10,816 nucleotides of DNA from an uncultured Ruminococcus sp. (GCA_946629405.1 CAMOXW010000168.1:1-10816), one strand, 5' to 3'; shown: positions 1 to 9,721, numbered from the stretch's first letter. The notes: generated by a model not told the origin, from the sequence alone. Made by a program: numbers and translations.

Positions 1-429
1 ATTCTTGAAATTGATAACAGGATACTGTTCGTTCGCCATGCTTACGGTCAGGCTAAGGACAGGATACTCATACCCGGCGGCTATGTCAAAGAAGGTGAGC
101 TGCCTTCCGAAGCTGTAAAAAGGGAATTTTTCGAGGAGACCACGGTCACTGCCGAGGCTGCCTCGGTATTCTCGATACAGTTCAAGCAGGATCAGTGGTG
201 TGTTGTTTTCCGGCTCAATTATATTTCCGGCGAGCCAAGATCAGATGGCTATGAGAATAGTGAGGTACTGCTCCTCACACCTGAAGAAGCTGTGGAAAGA
301 CCAGATATCACAAACATGAGCAGGGCCATACTTAAAGCTTATATCGCCGACAAGAATAACACGCTGAGCAGGGGAGAGTATCGTTCTATCTCGCTTAAAG
401 CAGGCGAATATGAGATCTTCGGGGTATAA
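1..429 (+). CDS. Nudix hydrolase, 5'-truncated by window edge
   Basis: Reading frame 1 is open from the first base to the TAA at 427-429, giving 142 visible residues. Nudix enzymes hydrolyse nucleoside diphosphates linked to another moiety, using a Mg2+-binding helix. The Nudix box is clear at about residues 28-50: G-x5-E-x7-RE-x2-EE, seen as GGYVKEGE followed by REFFEET. Just before it is the usual strand with ILFVRHAYG. The glycine normally found near the end of the box (EExG) is replaced by threonine (EETTV); the catalytic REx2EE glutamates are intact. Probably only 10-20 N-terminal residues are missing, given the usual domain size of 130-160 residues. The substrate cannot be told from the sequence. 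The gene points toward the ATPase operon but is separated from it by hairpins and two promoters, so it is probably a separate unit. Confidence 0.85.
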   Translation: MLEIDNRILFVRHAYGQAKDRILIPGGYVKEGELPSEAVKREFFEETTVTAEAASVFSIQFKQDQWCVVFRLNYISGEPRSDGYENSEVLLLTPEEAVERPDITNMSRAILKAYIADKNNTLSRGEYRSISLKAGEYEIFGV

Positions 430-432
430 AGG

Positions 433-454
433 TATTCCGAATCGGAATAATTTT
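433..454 (+). terminator. weak hairpin terminator or palindromic operator after the Nudix gene
   Basis: TATTCCGA at 433-440 and TCGGAATA at 442-449 are exact reverse complements around one central base. Folded as RNA this gives a 6-bp stem with a GAATC loop, then A and TTTT (451-454). It lies 4 nt after the Nudix stop codon, which suits a modest intrinsic terminator. The T-tract is short and the stem AU-rich. Because the palindrome ends 18 bp before the -35 box of the next promoter, a protein-binding site is an alternative reading. Confidence 0.45.
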
Positions 455-467
455 CCTCTGATTTTGC

Positions 468-496
468 TTGACATACCTATACTTTTGTGGTATAAT
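468..496 (+). promoter_or_regulatory. promoter P1, perfect sigma-70/sigma-A consensus
   Basis: The -35 box TTGACA is at 468-473 and the -10 box TATAAT at 491-496, with the ideal 17-nt spacer. TG at 488-489 adds an extended -10 element. The expected transcription start is near 502-504. The first thing downstream is a terminator-like hairpin at 525-559, so P1 would give a transcript of roughly 50-60 nt unless polymerase reads through into ntpF. Confidence 0.8.
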
Positions 497-524
497 AATA
501 CTGTTGGTTGAATAGATATCAATG

Positions 525-559
525 GGGAGCTGTCTGTAGGGATAGCTCCTTTTCTGTTT
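525..559 (+). terminator. terminator-like hairpin between the two promoters (attenuator or end of a short RNA)
   Basis: GGAGCTGTC (526-534) can pair with GATAGCTCC (541-549), including one G-U pair, leaving a TGTAGG loop. It is followed by TTTT at 550-553 and, after CTG, TTT at 557-559. This has the form of a rho-independent terminator. It lies about 25 nt after the predicted start of P1 and 30 nt before the -35 of P2. It could end the P1 transcript, stop read-through from the Nudix gene, or act as a conditional attenuator. Confidence 0.6.
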
Positions 560-589
560 AATTGTTAGTCAGTTAACACAAAATGCCTA

Positions 590-618
590 TTGACATACAA
601 GTAATAAGGTGGTATAAT
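590..618 (+). promoter_or_regulatory. promoter P2 of the ntp operon, perfect consensus
   Basis: TTGACA is at 590-595 and TATAAT at 613-618, with a 17-nt spacer and an extended -10 TG at 610-611 (TGGTATAAT). The expected start is near 624-626, giving a 35-40 nt leader before the ntpF start codon. Aligned by hand without gaps, 25 of 34 bases match promoter P1 122 bp upstream. This is the likely main promoter of the nine-gene ATPase operon. Confidence 0.85.
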
Positions 619-628
619 ATTATAAAAT

Positions 629-645
629 AATGACCAATAGTCATT
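629..645. promoter_or_regulatory. 17-bp inverted repeat, candidate operator
   Basis: AATGAC (629-634) and GTCATT (640-645) are exact reverse complements with a 5-bp spacer. The dyad begins 10 bp after the -10 box of P2, across or just after the predicted start site and before the ribosome binding site at 651. Dyads of the TGAC-N5-GTCA type are commonly bound by TetR-family repressors, but the protein here is unknown. A lone AGTCA half-site also occurs at 567-571. An RNA hairpin role is less likely because the stem is short and AU-rich. Confidence 0.5.
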
Positions 646-661
646 TTAAAGGAGGGATAAT

Positions 662-970
662 ATGGCGTCCGAGGCTGTAAACAGGATCCTTTTCGCTGAG
701 GCTGAGATGAACAGAAAAAACACCGAAGCCCGTCAGCGTAGGGATGAACTAATAAATGATGCTATGGGACGTTCTTCGCGCACTATCCAGAAAAAGCTCG
801 GCGAGGCAAATGCCGAGTCAGGAAAGCTGCGTGCTGAATATGACAAAAAGCTGGAAAAGTACCGCGCAGAGGCTAAGGCTGACTGCTTGAAGCAGCTCGA
901 GAGCATAAGAGCTGCTTCCGAAAAAAATATGGACCGTGCCGTTGACAGGATCATAGAGGAATTCTTCTGA
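662..970 (+). CDS. ntpF: V-type ATPase subunit G/H (peripheral stalk coiled coil)
   Basis: This 102-residue protein is almost entirely helical and highly charged, rich in Ala, Glu, Lys and Arg with no membrane segment. That fits the small coiled-coil partner of subunit E, called NtpF in Enterococcus hirae and subunit H or G elsewhere. E/G pairs form the peripheral stalks that hold A3B3 still against rotor torque. Identification rests on size, coiled-coil composition and its place before ntpI, since the sequence itself is low in distinctive motifs. The first Met at 662 is preceded by GGAGGG at 651-656, a strong ribosome binding site, and by promoter P2. The stop is 40 nt before ntpI. It is the first gene of the operon, as in E. 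hirae. Confidence 0.85.
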   Translation: MASEAVNRILFAEAEMNRKNTEARQRRDELINDAMGRSSRTIQKKLGEANAESGKLRAEYDKKLEKYRAEAKADCLKQLESIRAASEKNMDRAVDRIIEEFF

Positions 971-1010
971 TGATCCGGAAACAAGACATATCAGGAGTGT
1001 GATGTGAAAT

Positions 1011-3450
<2,440 letters not shown>

Positions 3451-3469
3451 TTTCATCGGAGGTAAAAGA

Positions 3470-4063
3470 ATGTCCGGACTTGAAGAAATACTCAATATCA
3501 TTGGCTCGCAGCAGAAGGAAAACGAAAATGCGATCATGAGCGATGCCGAAAGCAAGGTCCGTGAGATCGAAAAGGAGGCAGAGGAAAAGGCTGAAAAGGC
3601 TTATTCCGATTACATGAAGCGTGCCTCTGCAAAGAATGCGCGTGACTATGAAAACGCTTGTGCTTCCGTAGATTCGGAGATGAAAAGAGCTGTCCTCGAA
3701 TTCAAGGTCGGACAGCTTGACAATGTGTTCACCGAGGTCATGAAGAAGCTCAATTCGCTTCCGGCTGATGAATATTTTTCTATGCTCGGAAGGCTTATAA
3801 AGAAGCATCTTCGCAGCGGCAGCGGTGTGATCTCACTCAGCAGACGCGATCTTGACAGGCTTCCGAATGATTTTGAACAGGAGATCAGCAATGCAGCAGT
3901 CAGTGCAGGCGGAACGGCAGTGATCTCGCCCGAGAGCGCAGATATCGATGACGGTTTTATCCTTCGTTACGGAAATATCTCAGAAAACTGCACCTTTGCA
4001 GCCATCCTTGATGCTGAACACGACGCCGTAAGAGATCTTGCTGCAAAGGAATTATTCGGGTAG
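3470..4063 (+). CDS. ntpE: V-type ATPase subunit E (peripheral stalk)
   Basis: Subunit E pairs with the small coiled-coil subunit G to make the peripheral stalks and binds the top of the catalytic B subunits. The 197-residue protein has a charged helical N-terminal part (about 15-90, rich in Glu, Lys and Ala) and a globular C-terminal part (about 100-197). The C-terminal part carries the family signature GFILRYGNISENCTF near residues 162-176, followed by a helix ending in KELFG. The length matches the usual 185-200 residues. The start at 3470 has GGAGG at 3458-3462 with 7 nt spacing. It lies 19 nt after ntpK and 8 nt before ntpC. Confidence 0.95.
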   Translation: MSGLEEILNIIGSQQKENENAIMSDAESKVREIEKEAEEKAEKAYSDYMKRASAKNARDYENACASVDSEMKRAVLEFKVGQLDNVFTEVMKKLNSLPADEYFSMLGRLIKKHLRSGSGVISLSRRDLDRLPNDFEQEISNAAVSAGGTAVISPESADIDDGFILRYGNISENCTFAAILDAEHDAVRDLAAKELFG

Positions 4064-4071
4064 GTGAGCTT

Positions 4072-5007
4072 ATGAGGTCTACAGAATTTGCAAGCGCGGT
4101 CGCTGCTGTCAAGGCAATGGAGAGCAGTCTCCTGAGCCGCAGTGACATTGACCAGCTTATCAACACAAGTACACCTTCCGAGCTTAAAGCTTACCTTGAT
4201 TCAAAGCTTGCTCCGCCGGTCAGTATGGAAGACGTCTGGGTTATGCTAAGTGGATATGCGCCGGATAACGATGTACTGAAGATCCTTCTTTATAAAAACG
4301 ATTTTCACAACCTGAAGGCTGTTCTGAAAGCAAAGCTTTCCGGCAGAGACCCGGTGCACTACTATATCAACCCTTCAAATGCAGAATTAAAAACAATAGA
4401 TAAGGCACTAAGTTCAAAGGAATACGAGGAACTCCCCGTTTATATGCGTGAGGCTGCGGAGGAGGCTTATGAGCTTGCCCCCCGTACTCTTGACGGTCAG
4501 CTTTCCGATGCAATCATAGATGCCGCTGCACTTTCAGCCATGCAGAAAAGCGCTTACGAAACTGGAAGCACGTTCATCCAGAGGTATGCACAGCTCACAG
4601 CATCCTGCGCTGATATAAAAACAGCTTACAGGTGCAGTCTTATGCATAAGACGCGTCAGTTCATGGAAACAGCCATCTGTGGAAGCGATGAGCTCGACAA
4701 GGAATTCCTGATAAGAGCTGCTCTGGCCGGCACAGAAAGCCTTTTAAGCCAGCTTGAAGCAACGCCCTATAATGAGGCTGCCCAGCTCCTGAAGGAGTCA
4801 TCGGCACAGTTTGAGAAGTGGTGCGACGATGTGATAGTCGAGCACGCCGAAAGTGCCCGTATGCAGGCATTTGGCATCGAACCGCTTGCTGCCTACTATA
4901 TTGCAAAAGAGGCAGAGCTCAAGAACCTGCGTATCCTCATGATATGCAAGGAATGCGGCGCTGACAGGGATACTATCACCGAAAGGATGAGGAAGCTATA
5001 TGTATAA
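4072..5007 (+). CDS. ntpC: V-type ATPase subunit C (d), rotor-to-ring coupler
   Basis: The 311-residue, soluble, mainly helical protein belongs to the V/A-ATPase subunit d (V0D/AC39) family. In bacteria it is called subunit C. It sits as a socket on the c ring and receives the D/F axle. Supporting features are the N-terminal stretch with RSTEFASAVAAVKAMESSLLS, the segment around NDFHNLKAVLKAKLSG, and the C-terminal GIEPLAAYYIAKEAELKNLR, where the family has a conserved helix contacting the axle. It is slightly shorter than the roughly 330 residues usual in the family. A ribosome binding site AGGTGAG (4062-4068) overlaps the ntpE stop codon. Its own 3' end overlaps ntpG by 8 nt. Confidence 0.95.
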   Translation: MRSTEFASAVAAVKAMESSLLSRSDIDQLINTSTPSELKAYLDSKLAPPVSMEDVWVMLSGYAPDNDVLKILLYKNDFHNLKAVLKAKLSGRDPVHYYINPSNAELKTIDKALSSKEYEELPVYMREAAEEAYELAPRTLDGQLSDAIIDAAALSAMQKSAYETGSTFIQRYAQLTASCADIKTAYRCSLMHKTRQFMETAICGSDELDKEFLIRAALAGTESLLSQLEATPYNEAAQLLKESSAQFEKWCDDVIVEHAESARMQAFGIEPLAAYYIAKEAELKNLRILMICKECGADRDTITERMRKLYV

Positions 5008-5311
5008 AGCAGCAGTAATAGGGGACAGCGCAAGCGTTTCCGGATTTGCAGCCCTCGGACTTTCCGTTTTCCGTGAAACTGAGGCGGAAGCAATAAAAAA
5101 GCTGATAAACAAGCTTGCTGCAAGTGAGTTCGCCGTGATCTATATAACCGAACCCGCAGCCGCTCTGGTCAGCGATACGATAAACAAATACAGGAGCAGC
5201 AAGCTGCCGGCTATCGTTCTCATTCCCGCTATTGAAGGCAATACAGGCGAGGGGATGAGGTCGCTGCACGATGCAGTAGAGAAGGCAGTCGGCTCAGATA
5301 TACTGAATTAG
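5000..5311 (+). CDS. ntpG: V-type ATPase subunit F (central axle, ntpG in E. hirae)
   Basis: This small 103-residue alpha/beta protein begins MYKAAVIGDSASVSGFAALG, the classical start of V/A-ATPase subunit F, and continues with FAVIYITEPAA and LPAIVLIPA strands typical of its Rossmann-like fold. Subunit F binds D and forms the central rotating axle; in E. hirae it is called NtpG. The start codon ATG at 5000 lies inside the last codons of ntpC, an 8-nt overlap that suggests translational coupling. GAGG at 4989-4992 is 7 nt upstream. The gene lies 21 nt before ntpA, the expected position in the E. hirae order. Confidence 0.95.
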   Translation: MYKAAVIGDSASVSGFAALGLSVFRETEAEAIKKLINKLAASEFAVIYITEPAAALVSDTINKYRSSKLPAIVLIPAIEGNTGEGMRSLHDAVEKAVGSDILN

Positions 5312-5332
5312 AAAAGAGGCTGATGATACCCA

Positions 5333-7102
5333 ATGAGCAGCATTGGTACAATAGTTAAGGTCTCGGGTCCTCTCGTTGTTGCCGAGGGCATGAGAGACTC
5401 GAATATGTTCGACGTTGTCCGCGTCAGCAGCAAGAGACTGATCGGCGAGATTATAGAAATGCACGGCGACCGTGCTTCGATACAGGTCTATGAGGAAACT
5501 TCCGGTCTTGGCACCGGCGAGGAGGTCGAATCGACCGGAGAGCCTATGAGCGTTGAGCTTGGCCCCGGACTCATAGGAAGCATTTTTGACGGAATACAGC
5601 GTCCCCTCGACGATATCCGCAGGATCGCAGGAAATAACCTCCAGAGGGGTGTTGAGGTGCCCTCACTGAAAAGGGAACCGCTCTGGAAGTTCATACCCAC
5701 AGTTAATACAGGTGACAATGTAGTTGGCGGAGACGTTATCGGAACAGTTCAGGAAACTGATATAGTCCTCCATAAAATAATGGTCCCGAATGGTATTGAG
5801 GGCAGGATAAAGAGGATAGAAGAAGGCGATTTCCACGCTGACGATACCGTATGCGTTGTTGAAACCGCAAACGGTGACAAGAATCTTTCACTTATACAGA
5901 AGTGGCCAGTCCGCCGCGGCAGACCATACCTGAAAAAGCTTTCACCCGATATGCCGCTCATTACGGGGCAGCGAGTAGTTGACTGCCTTTTTCCGATCGC
6001 AAAGGGAGGAGTTGCGGCTATCCCCGGACCCTTCGGAAGCGGCAAGACAGTTACCCAGCACCAGCTTGCAAAGTGGGCTGACGCTGATATAATTGTATAC
6101 ATCGGCTGCGGCGAGCGGGGAAACGAAATGACCGACGTTCTCAATGAGTTCCCTGAGCTTATCGACCCGAATACTGGCAAGTCGCTCATGGAGCGTACAG
6201 TGCTCATCGCTAATACCTCGGATATGCCTGTTGCAGCGCGTGAGGCATCGGTATATACCGGTATCACGATTGCTGAATATTACCGTGATATGGGGTATTC
6301 TGTGGCACTTATGGCTGACTCTACCTCACGTTGGGCAGAGGCTCTGCGTGAAATGTCGGGACGTCTTGAAGAAATGCCCGGTGATGAAGGCTATCCTGCC
6401 TACCTCGGAAGCCGTCTGGCACAGTTCTATGAGCGGGCCGGCAGAGTTATCTCGACAGGTTCCGAGGGCAGGGAAGGAGCACTTTCCGTTATCGGAGCTG
6501 TCTCGCCTCCCGGAGGCGATATCTCTGAGCCTGTTTCTCAGGCTACTCTGCGTATCGTAAAGGTATTCTGGGGACTTGACTCAAATCTTGCATATCAGCG
6601 CCACTTCCCGGCAATAAACTGGCTCACGAGCTATTCGCTGTATGCTGATTCACTTGCGTCTTGGTATGACAATAATGTTTCAGTTGACTGGATGAAAGAT
6701 AGGGCAAGGTTCATGTCTATCCTCCATGATGAATCCGAGCTGAAGGAGATAGTCAAGCTTATTGGTATGGATGCTCTTTCCGCAGGCGACCGCCTGAAAA
6801 TGGAAACTGCCCGCTCTATCCGTGAGGACTTCCTCCACCAGCTTGCCTTCCATGAGGTTGACACCTATACGAGCCTCAAAAAGCAGCTCTACATGATGAA
6901 GCTTATCCTTAAATTCAACGATGAAGCGTGGGAGGCTGTAAAGAATGGTGCTGATATCGAGGAGGTATCCGGACTTCCTGTGCGAGAAAAGATCGGACGT
7001 TTCAAGTATATCCCGGAGAAAAAAACTGATGAGGAATTCAGTACGCTCAGCGTTGAGATCTCTGCGGAGCTTGACGAATTACTGAGAAAGGAGAAGGACT
7101 AA
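5333..7102 (+). CDS. ntpA: V-type ATPase catalytic subunit A
   Basis: This is the catalytic subunit of the A3B3 hexamer, which hydrolyses or makes ATP (EC 7.1.2.2 for H+ or 7.2.2.1 for Na+). It has 589 residues. The N-terminal barrel opens [17 protein letters not shown]. The 'non-homologous' bulge specific to subunit A lies near residues 110-190. The P-loop GPFGSGKTV is at 232-240, with K238 and T239 binding nucleotide. E261 in GCGERGNE is the catalytic glutamate. [23 protein letters not shown] and the [16 protein letters not shown] motif follow. All key residues are present at the numbering of E. hirae NtpA, as I remember it. Upstream GAGG (5316-5319) is 13 nt from the ATG, rather far, but the protein start matches the family. 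Its stop shares one base with the ntpB start. Confidence 0.98.
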   Translation: MSSIGTIVKVSGPLVVAEGMRDSNMFDVVRVSSKRLIGEIIEMHGDRASIQVYEETSGLGTGEEVESTGEPMSVELGPGLIGSIFDGIQRPLDDIRRIAGNNLQRGVEVPSLKREPLWKFIPTVNTGDNVVGGDVIGTVQETDIVLHKIMVPNGIEGRIKRIEEGDFHADDTVCVVETANGDKNLSLIQKWPVRRGRPYLKKLSPDMPLITGQRVVDCLFPIAKGGVAAIPGPFGSGKTVTQHQLAKWADADIIVYIGCGERGNEMTDVLNEFPELIDPNTGKSLMERTVLIANTSDMPVAAREASVYTGITIAEYYRDMGYSVALMADSTSRWAEALREMSGRLEEMPGDEGYPAYLGSRLAQFYERAGRVISTGSEGREGALSVIGAVSPPGGDISEPVSQATLRIVKVFWGLDSNLAYQRHFPAINWLTSYSLYADSLASWYDNNVSVDWMKDRARFMSILHDESELKEIVKLIGMDALSAGDRLKMETARSIREDFLHQLAFHEVDTYTSLKKQLYMMKLILKFNDEAWEAVKNGADIEEVSGLPVREKIGRFKYIPEKKTDEEFSTLSVEISAELDELLRKEKD

Positions 7103-8478
7103 TGCCAAGAGAATACAGAACTATTGAAGAAGCGGCAGGTCCTCTGCTGCTTGTAAAGGATGTCGAGAACGTGACCTATGGCGAGCTTGCTGAGATAAGG
7201 CTCTCAAACGGCGAACGCCGCCGTTGCCGTGTGCTTGAAATAGACGGTACAAACGCTCTTGTTCAGCTTTTTGATAATGCAGCCGGCATAAACCTCAAGG
7301 ACAGCAGCGTTGTTTTTTCAGGTCATCAGATGGAGCTCGGTGTTTCCGAGGATATGCTCGGGCGAGTTTTTGACGGTATGGGACGTCCTATCGACGACGG
7401 TCCGGAGATCATTCCGGATATGCGAATGGATGTCAACGGACTTCCAATGAACCCGGTAGCACGAAAGTACCCTCAGGAGTTCATACAGACCGGAGTTTCG
7501 GCAATTGACGGACTTAATACTCTTGTAAGAGGTCAGAAGCTTCCTATCTTCTCAGCGAGCGGACTTCCTCATGCACAGTTTGCAGCTCAGATCGCAAGGC
7601 AGGCTAAGGTCCGCGGCAAGGACGAGCAGTTTGCCGTTGTATTTGCTGCTATGGGCATTACATTTGAGGAGTCGGAATACTTCGTACAAAGCTTCAGATC
7701 AACAGGTGCTCTGGACAGGACTGTCCTCTTTATAAATCTTGCGAACGACTCTGCGATCGAACGCCTTGCAACACCTAAAATGGCGCTGACCGCCGCTGAG
7801 TATCTTGCATTTGAGAAGGGGATGCATGTTCTTGTTATACTGACCGATATCACCAACTATGCCGATGCTCTCCGTGAGGTATCCGCAGCGCGTAAAGAGG
7901 TTCCCGGACGCCGAGGCTATCCCGGCTATATGTACACTGACCTCGCCACGATCTATGAGCGTGCCGGACGTCAGGAAGGCAAAGAGGGAAGTATAACTAT
8001 GATCCCTATTCTCACGATGCCTGAGGACGATAAAACTCACCCTATTCCTGACCTTACCGGTTATATCACTGAGGGACAGATTATCCTCTCCCGTGAGCTC
8101 AGCCGAAAGGGTATTAATCCTCCGGTTGACGTACTTCCTTCACTTTCAAGACTTAAAGACAAGGGTATAGGCGATGGCAAGACCCGCGCCGACCACTCCG
8201 ATACAATGAACCAACTTTTCTCAGCTTATGCCCGCGGAAAGGATGCCAAGGAGCTCATGGTAGTTCTCGGTGAAGCTGCACTTACTCCGACAGATCTTAT
8301 CTACGCGAAGTTTGCCGATGAATTTGAGCGCAGGTATGTGTCACAGGGCTTCGACAATGACCGGAGTATAGAGGAAACACTTTCAATCGGCTGGGAACTT
8401 CTAAAAATGCTGCCCAGAAGTGAGCTGCGCCGTATCAGGGAAGAATATCTCGTTAAGTATTATGATAATCAGGATTGA
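7102..8478 (+). CDS. ntpB: V-type ATPase regulatory subunit B
   Basis: Subunit B alternates with A in the A3B3 head and completes the nucleotide site but does not itself catalyse. The 458 residues match the length usual in bacteria. As expected for B, the P-loop position is degenerate: [18 protein letters not shown] replaces GxxGxGKT. R350 in [12 protein letters not shown] supplies the arginine finger to the neighbouring catalytic site, at the same number as in E. hirae NtpB as I recall it. Other hallmarks are [32 protein letters not shown] and [17 protein letters not shown]. The start ATG overlaps the ntpA stop by one base (TAATG), with AAGGAG at 7088-7093 ideally spaced, so translation is probably coupled and helps keep A and B equimolar. 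Confidence 0.98.
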   Translation: MPREYRTIEEAAGPLLLVKDVENVTYGELAEIRLSNGERRRCRVLEIDGTNALVQLFDNAAGINLKDSSVVFSGHQMELGVSEDMLGRVFDGMGRPIDDGPEIIPDMRMDVNGLPMNPVARKYPQEFIQTGVSAIDGLNTLVRGQKLPIFSASGLPHAQFAAQIARQAKVRGKDEQFAVVFAAMGITFEESEYFVQSFRSTGALDRTVLFINLANDSAIERLATPKMALTAAEYLAFEKGMHVLVILTDITNYADALREVSAARKEVPGRRGYPGYMYTDLATIYERAGRQEGKEGSITMIPILTMPEDDKTHPIPDLTGYITEGQIILSRELSRKGINPPVDVLPSLSRLKDKGIGDGKTRADHSDTMNQLFSAYARGKDAKELMVVLGEAALTPTDLIYAKFADEFERRYVSQGFDNDRSIEETLSIGWELLKMLPRSELRRIREEYLVKYYDNQD

Positions 8479-8484
8479 GGTGAG
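8477..8484 (+). promoter_or_regulatory. ribosome binding site that fixes the TTG start of ntpD
   Basis: GAGGTGAG overlaps the last two bases of the ntpB stop codon and lies 4 nt before the TTG at 8489-8491. No in-frame ATG is nearer than codon 11. Together with the family-typical N-terminus read from TTG, this supports initiation at a non-ATG codon. Confidence 0.75.
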
Positions 8485-8488
8485 CTGA

Positions 8489-9139
8489 TTGGCGAGACTA
8501 AACGTAAACCCTACGCGAATGGAGCTCAGCAAGCTAAAGGCTAAGCTCATTTCGGCACGCAGGGGACATAAGCTGCTCAAAGACAAGCGCGATGAGCTTA
8601 TGCGTCAGTTCATGAATCTCATCAAGGAGAACCGCCAGCTCCGCACGGAAGTCGAGGCAGCGATCACAGAGGCTAACCGGTATATGGCTGTTGCGGGTTC
8701 AGTAATGCAGCGCGAGGTGCTTGAAACTGCGCTTATGCTTCCTAAGCAGGAGGTGGAGCTCGCGGTGGACGAAAAGAACGTAATGAGTGTGTATATCCCT
8801 GTTTTTGACCCGATATTCCGCACAAGCGATACCAATGATATATTTTCCTATGGTACCGCATTCACCTCTATTGACCTTGACGGTGCTGTAAGTGCATTGA
8901 GCGAGGTGTTCCCGAAGATGATAAGGCTTGCGGAGATCGAGAAGGCTTGTCAGCTTATGGCCGATGAGATCGAAAAGACACGTCGCCGCGTAAACGCTCT
9001 CGAGCACATAATGATCCCAGACTATGAGGAGACTATCAAGTTCATCACGATGAAGCTCTCCGAAAACGAGAGAAGCACCACATCTTCACTCATGAAAGTC
9101 AAGGACATGGTTCTGAAGCAGAGCCACAAATATCACTGA
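8489..9139 (+). CDS. ntpD: V-type ATPase subunit D (central axle), TTG start
   Basis: Subunit D is the long antiparallel coiled coil that rotates inside the A3B3 head, with subunit F bound at its lower end. The 216-residue product reads MARLNVNPTRMELSKLKAKL and then RRGHKLLKDKRDELMRQF, an almost exact form of the conserved N-terminal helix. The C-terminal helix near residues 145-195 includes RRVNALEHIMIPDYEETIKFI, another hallmark. A globular middle section separates the two helices. Starting at the TTG (8489) includes the conserved MARLNVNPTR; the next ATG at 8519 would remove it. The gene is 10 nt after ntpB and is the last of the operon: a terminator follows after 5 nt. Confidence 0.97.
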   Translation: MARLNVNPTRMELSKLKAKLISARRGHKLLKDKRDELMRQFMNLIKENRQLRTEVEAAITEANRYMAVAGSVMQREVLETALMLPKQEVELAVDEKNVMSVYIPVFDPIFRTSDTNDIFSYGTAFTSIDLDGAVSALSEVFPKMIRLAEIEKACQLMADEIEKTRRRVNALEHIMIPDYEETIKFITMKLSENERSTTSSLMKVKDMVLKQSHKYH

Positions 9140-9144
9140 AACAG

Positions 9145-9170
9145 AAAAAACCGGGGATTCCCCGGTTTTT
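9145..9170. terminator. bidirectional rho-independent terminator between ntpD and the hydrolase gene
   Basis: CCGGGG (9151-9156) and CCCCGG (9160-9165) pair perfectly around an ATT loop. A-tract 9145-9150 lies on the left and T-tract 9166-9170 on the right, so the stem can extend by A-T pairs. Read on plus it ends the ntp operon; read on minus the A-tract becomes a T-tract and ends the convergent hydrolase gene, whose stop codon is 13 nt away. Confidence 0.93.
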
Positions 9171-9183
9171 ACATTTATACAAA

Positions 9184-9708
9184 TCATAGATCAATGTATT
9201 TTACGCCTGATGAAATAAGAGCAGCTCTCTTTTTTTTCACTTTATCATCTGAAAAACGTCTGCCGATGCAGTTTTCAAGCATAAAGACCTTTACCCCAGT
9301 TTTCACAGCACCCTTTGCAGTAGCACCGACACAGCCGCATTCGTCCAGACCGCACAGAACAAGTTCAGTATATCCTTGTTTCTTCATATACTCCCTGAAT
9401 GCCTTTGAAGAATAAGTATCAGGCAGTTTTTTCTCAAAGTACAGATCTGAGACAATGTTTAGTCTGCTGTATAGTTCTGCGCCTTCTGTTCCCTTTATAG
9501 AAAAACCGATGAACCATTTATTTGTAATAATATCCGGAAACACCTGTGCAATATAGATTATGTCATACCCTTTTTCACTATAAGAAGAAACAGCATTATT
9601 CACAGCATTTACAAGTTCATTTGTATTATATGAAAACTTTGGTTTTCTCTTTTCCCACAGGTAGTCATTCTGCATATCAATAACAACTAAAGCCTTTTTT
9701 TCTTTCAT
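9184..9708 (-). CDS. isochorismatase-family cysteine hydrolase
   Basis: The 174-residue protein has the Rossmann-like isochorismatase hydrolase fold. KKALVVIDMQNDYL places the catalytic Asp at D11. EKKLPDTYSSKAF near residues 92-104 carries the catalytic Lys (K93 or K94). CGLDECGCVGATAKGA carries the nucleophile Cys, C126 by alignment with the family's CVxxTA. Family members cleave amide or vinyl-ether bonds, for example in nicotinamide, N-carbamoyl compounds or isochorismate. The loop AQVFPD lacks the Asp/His metal ligands of nicotinamidases, so PncA activity is unlikely; the substrate is unknown. The start chosen is the ATG at 9706-9708, because AGAGGT lies 8 nt before it. An in-frame upstream ATG at 9736-9738 would lie only about 2 nt after the expected transcription start. 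The gene is monocistronic, between two terminators. Confidence 0.85.
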   Translation of the reverse strand: MKEKKALVVIDMQNDYLWEKRKPKFSYNTNELVNAVNNAVSSYSEKGYDIIYIAQVFPDIITNKWFIGFSIKGTEGAELYSRLNIVSDLYFEKKLPDTYSSKAFREYMKKQGYTELVLCGLDECGCVGATAKGAVKTGVKVFMLENCIGRRFSDDKVKKKRAALISSGVKYIDL

Positions 9709-9715
9709 AATACTT

Positions 9716-9721
9716 ACCTCT
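9716..9721 (-). promoter_or_regulatory. ribosome binding site deciding the start of the hydrolase
   Basis: On the minus strand AGAGGT lies about 8 nt before the ATG at 9706-9708. The alternative upstream ATG (9736-9738) has no such site and falls almost at the predicted transcription start, so the shorter protein is preferred. Confidence 0.75.

Noticed and set aside
241..522. 93-residue minus-strand frame opposite the Nudix gene end and P1
   Set aside because: It overlaps the Nudix coding frame and P1, has no protein family features and no convincing ribosome binding site on the minus strand.
522..539. Tiny frame ATG-GGG-AGC-TGT-CTG-TAG as an attenuator leader peptide
   Set aside because: Five codons without a ribosome binding site and without repeated codons for one amino acid; it lies in the hairpin stem.
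562..581. Imperfect dyad TTGT...ACAA containing GTTAAC upstream of P2
   Set aside because: Arms match over only four bases and the centre is not symmetric; in AT-rich DNA this is expected by chance, so it is not listed as an operator.
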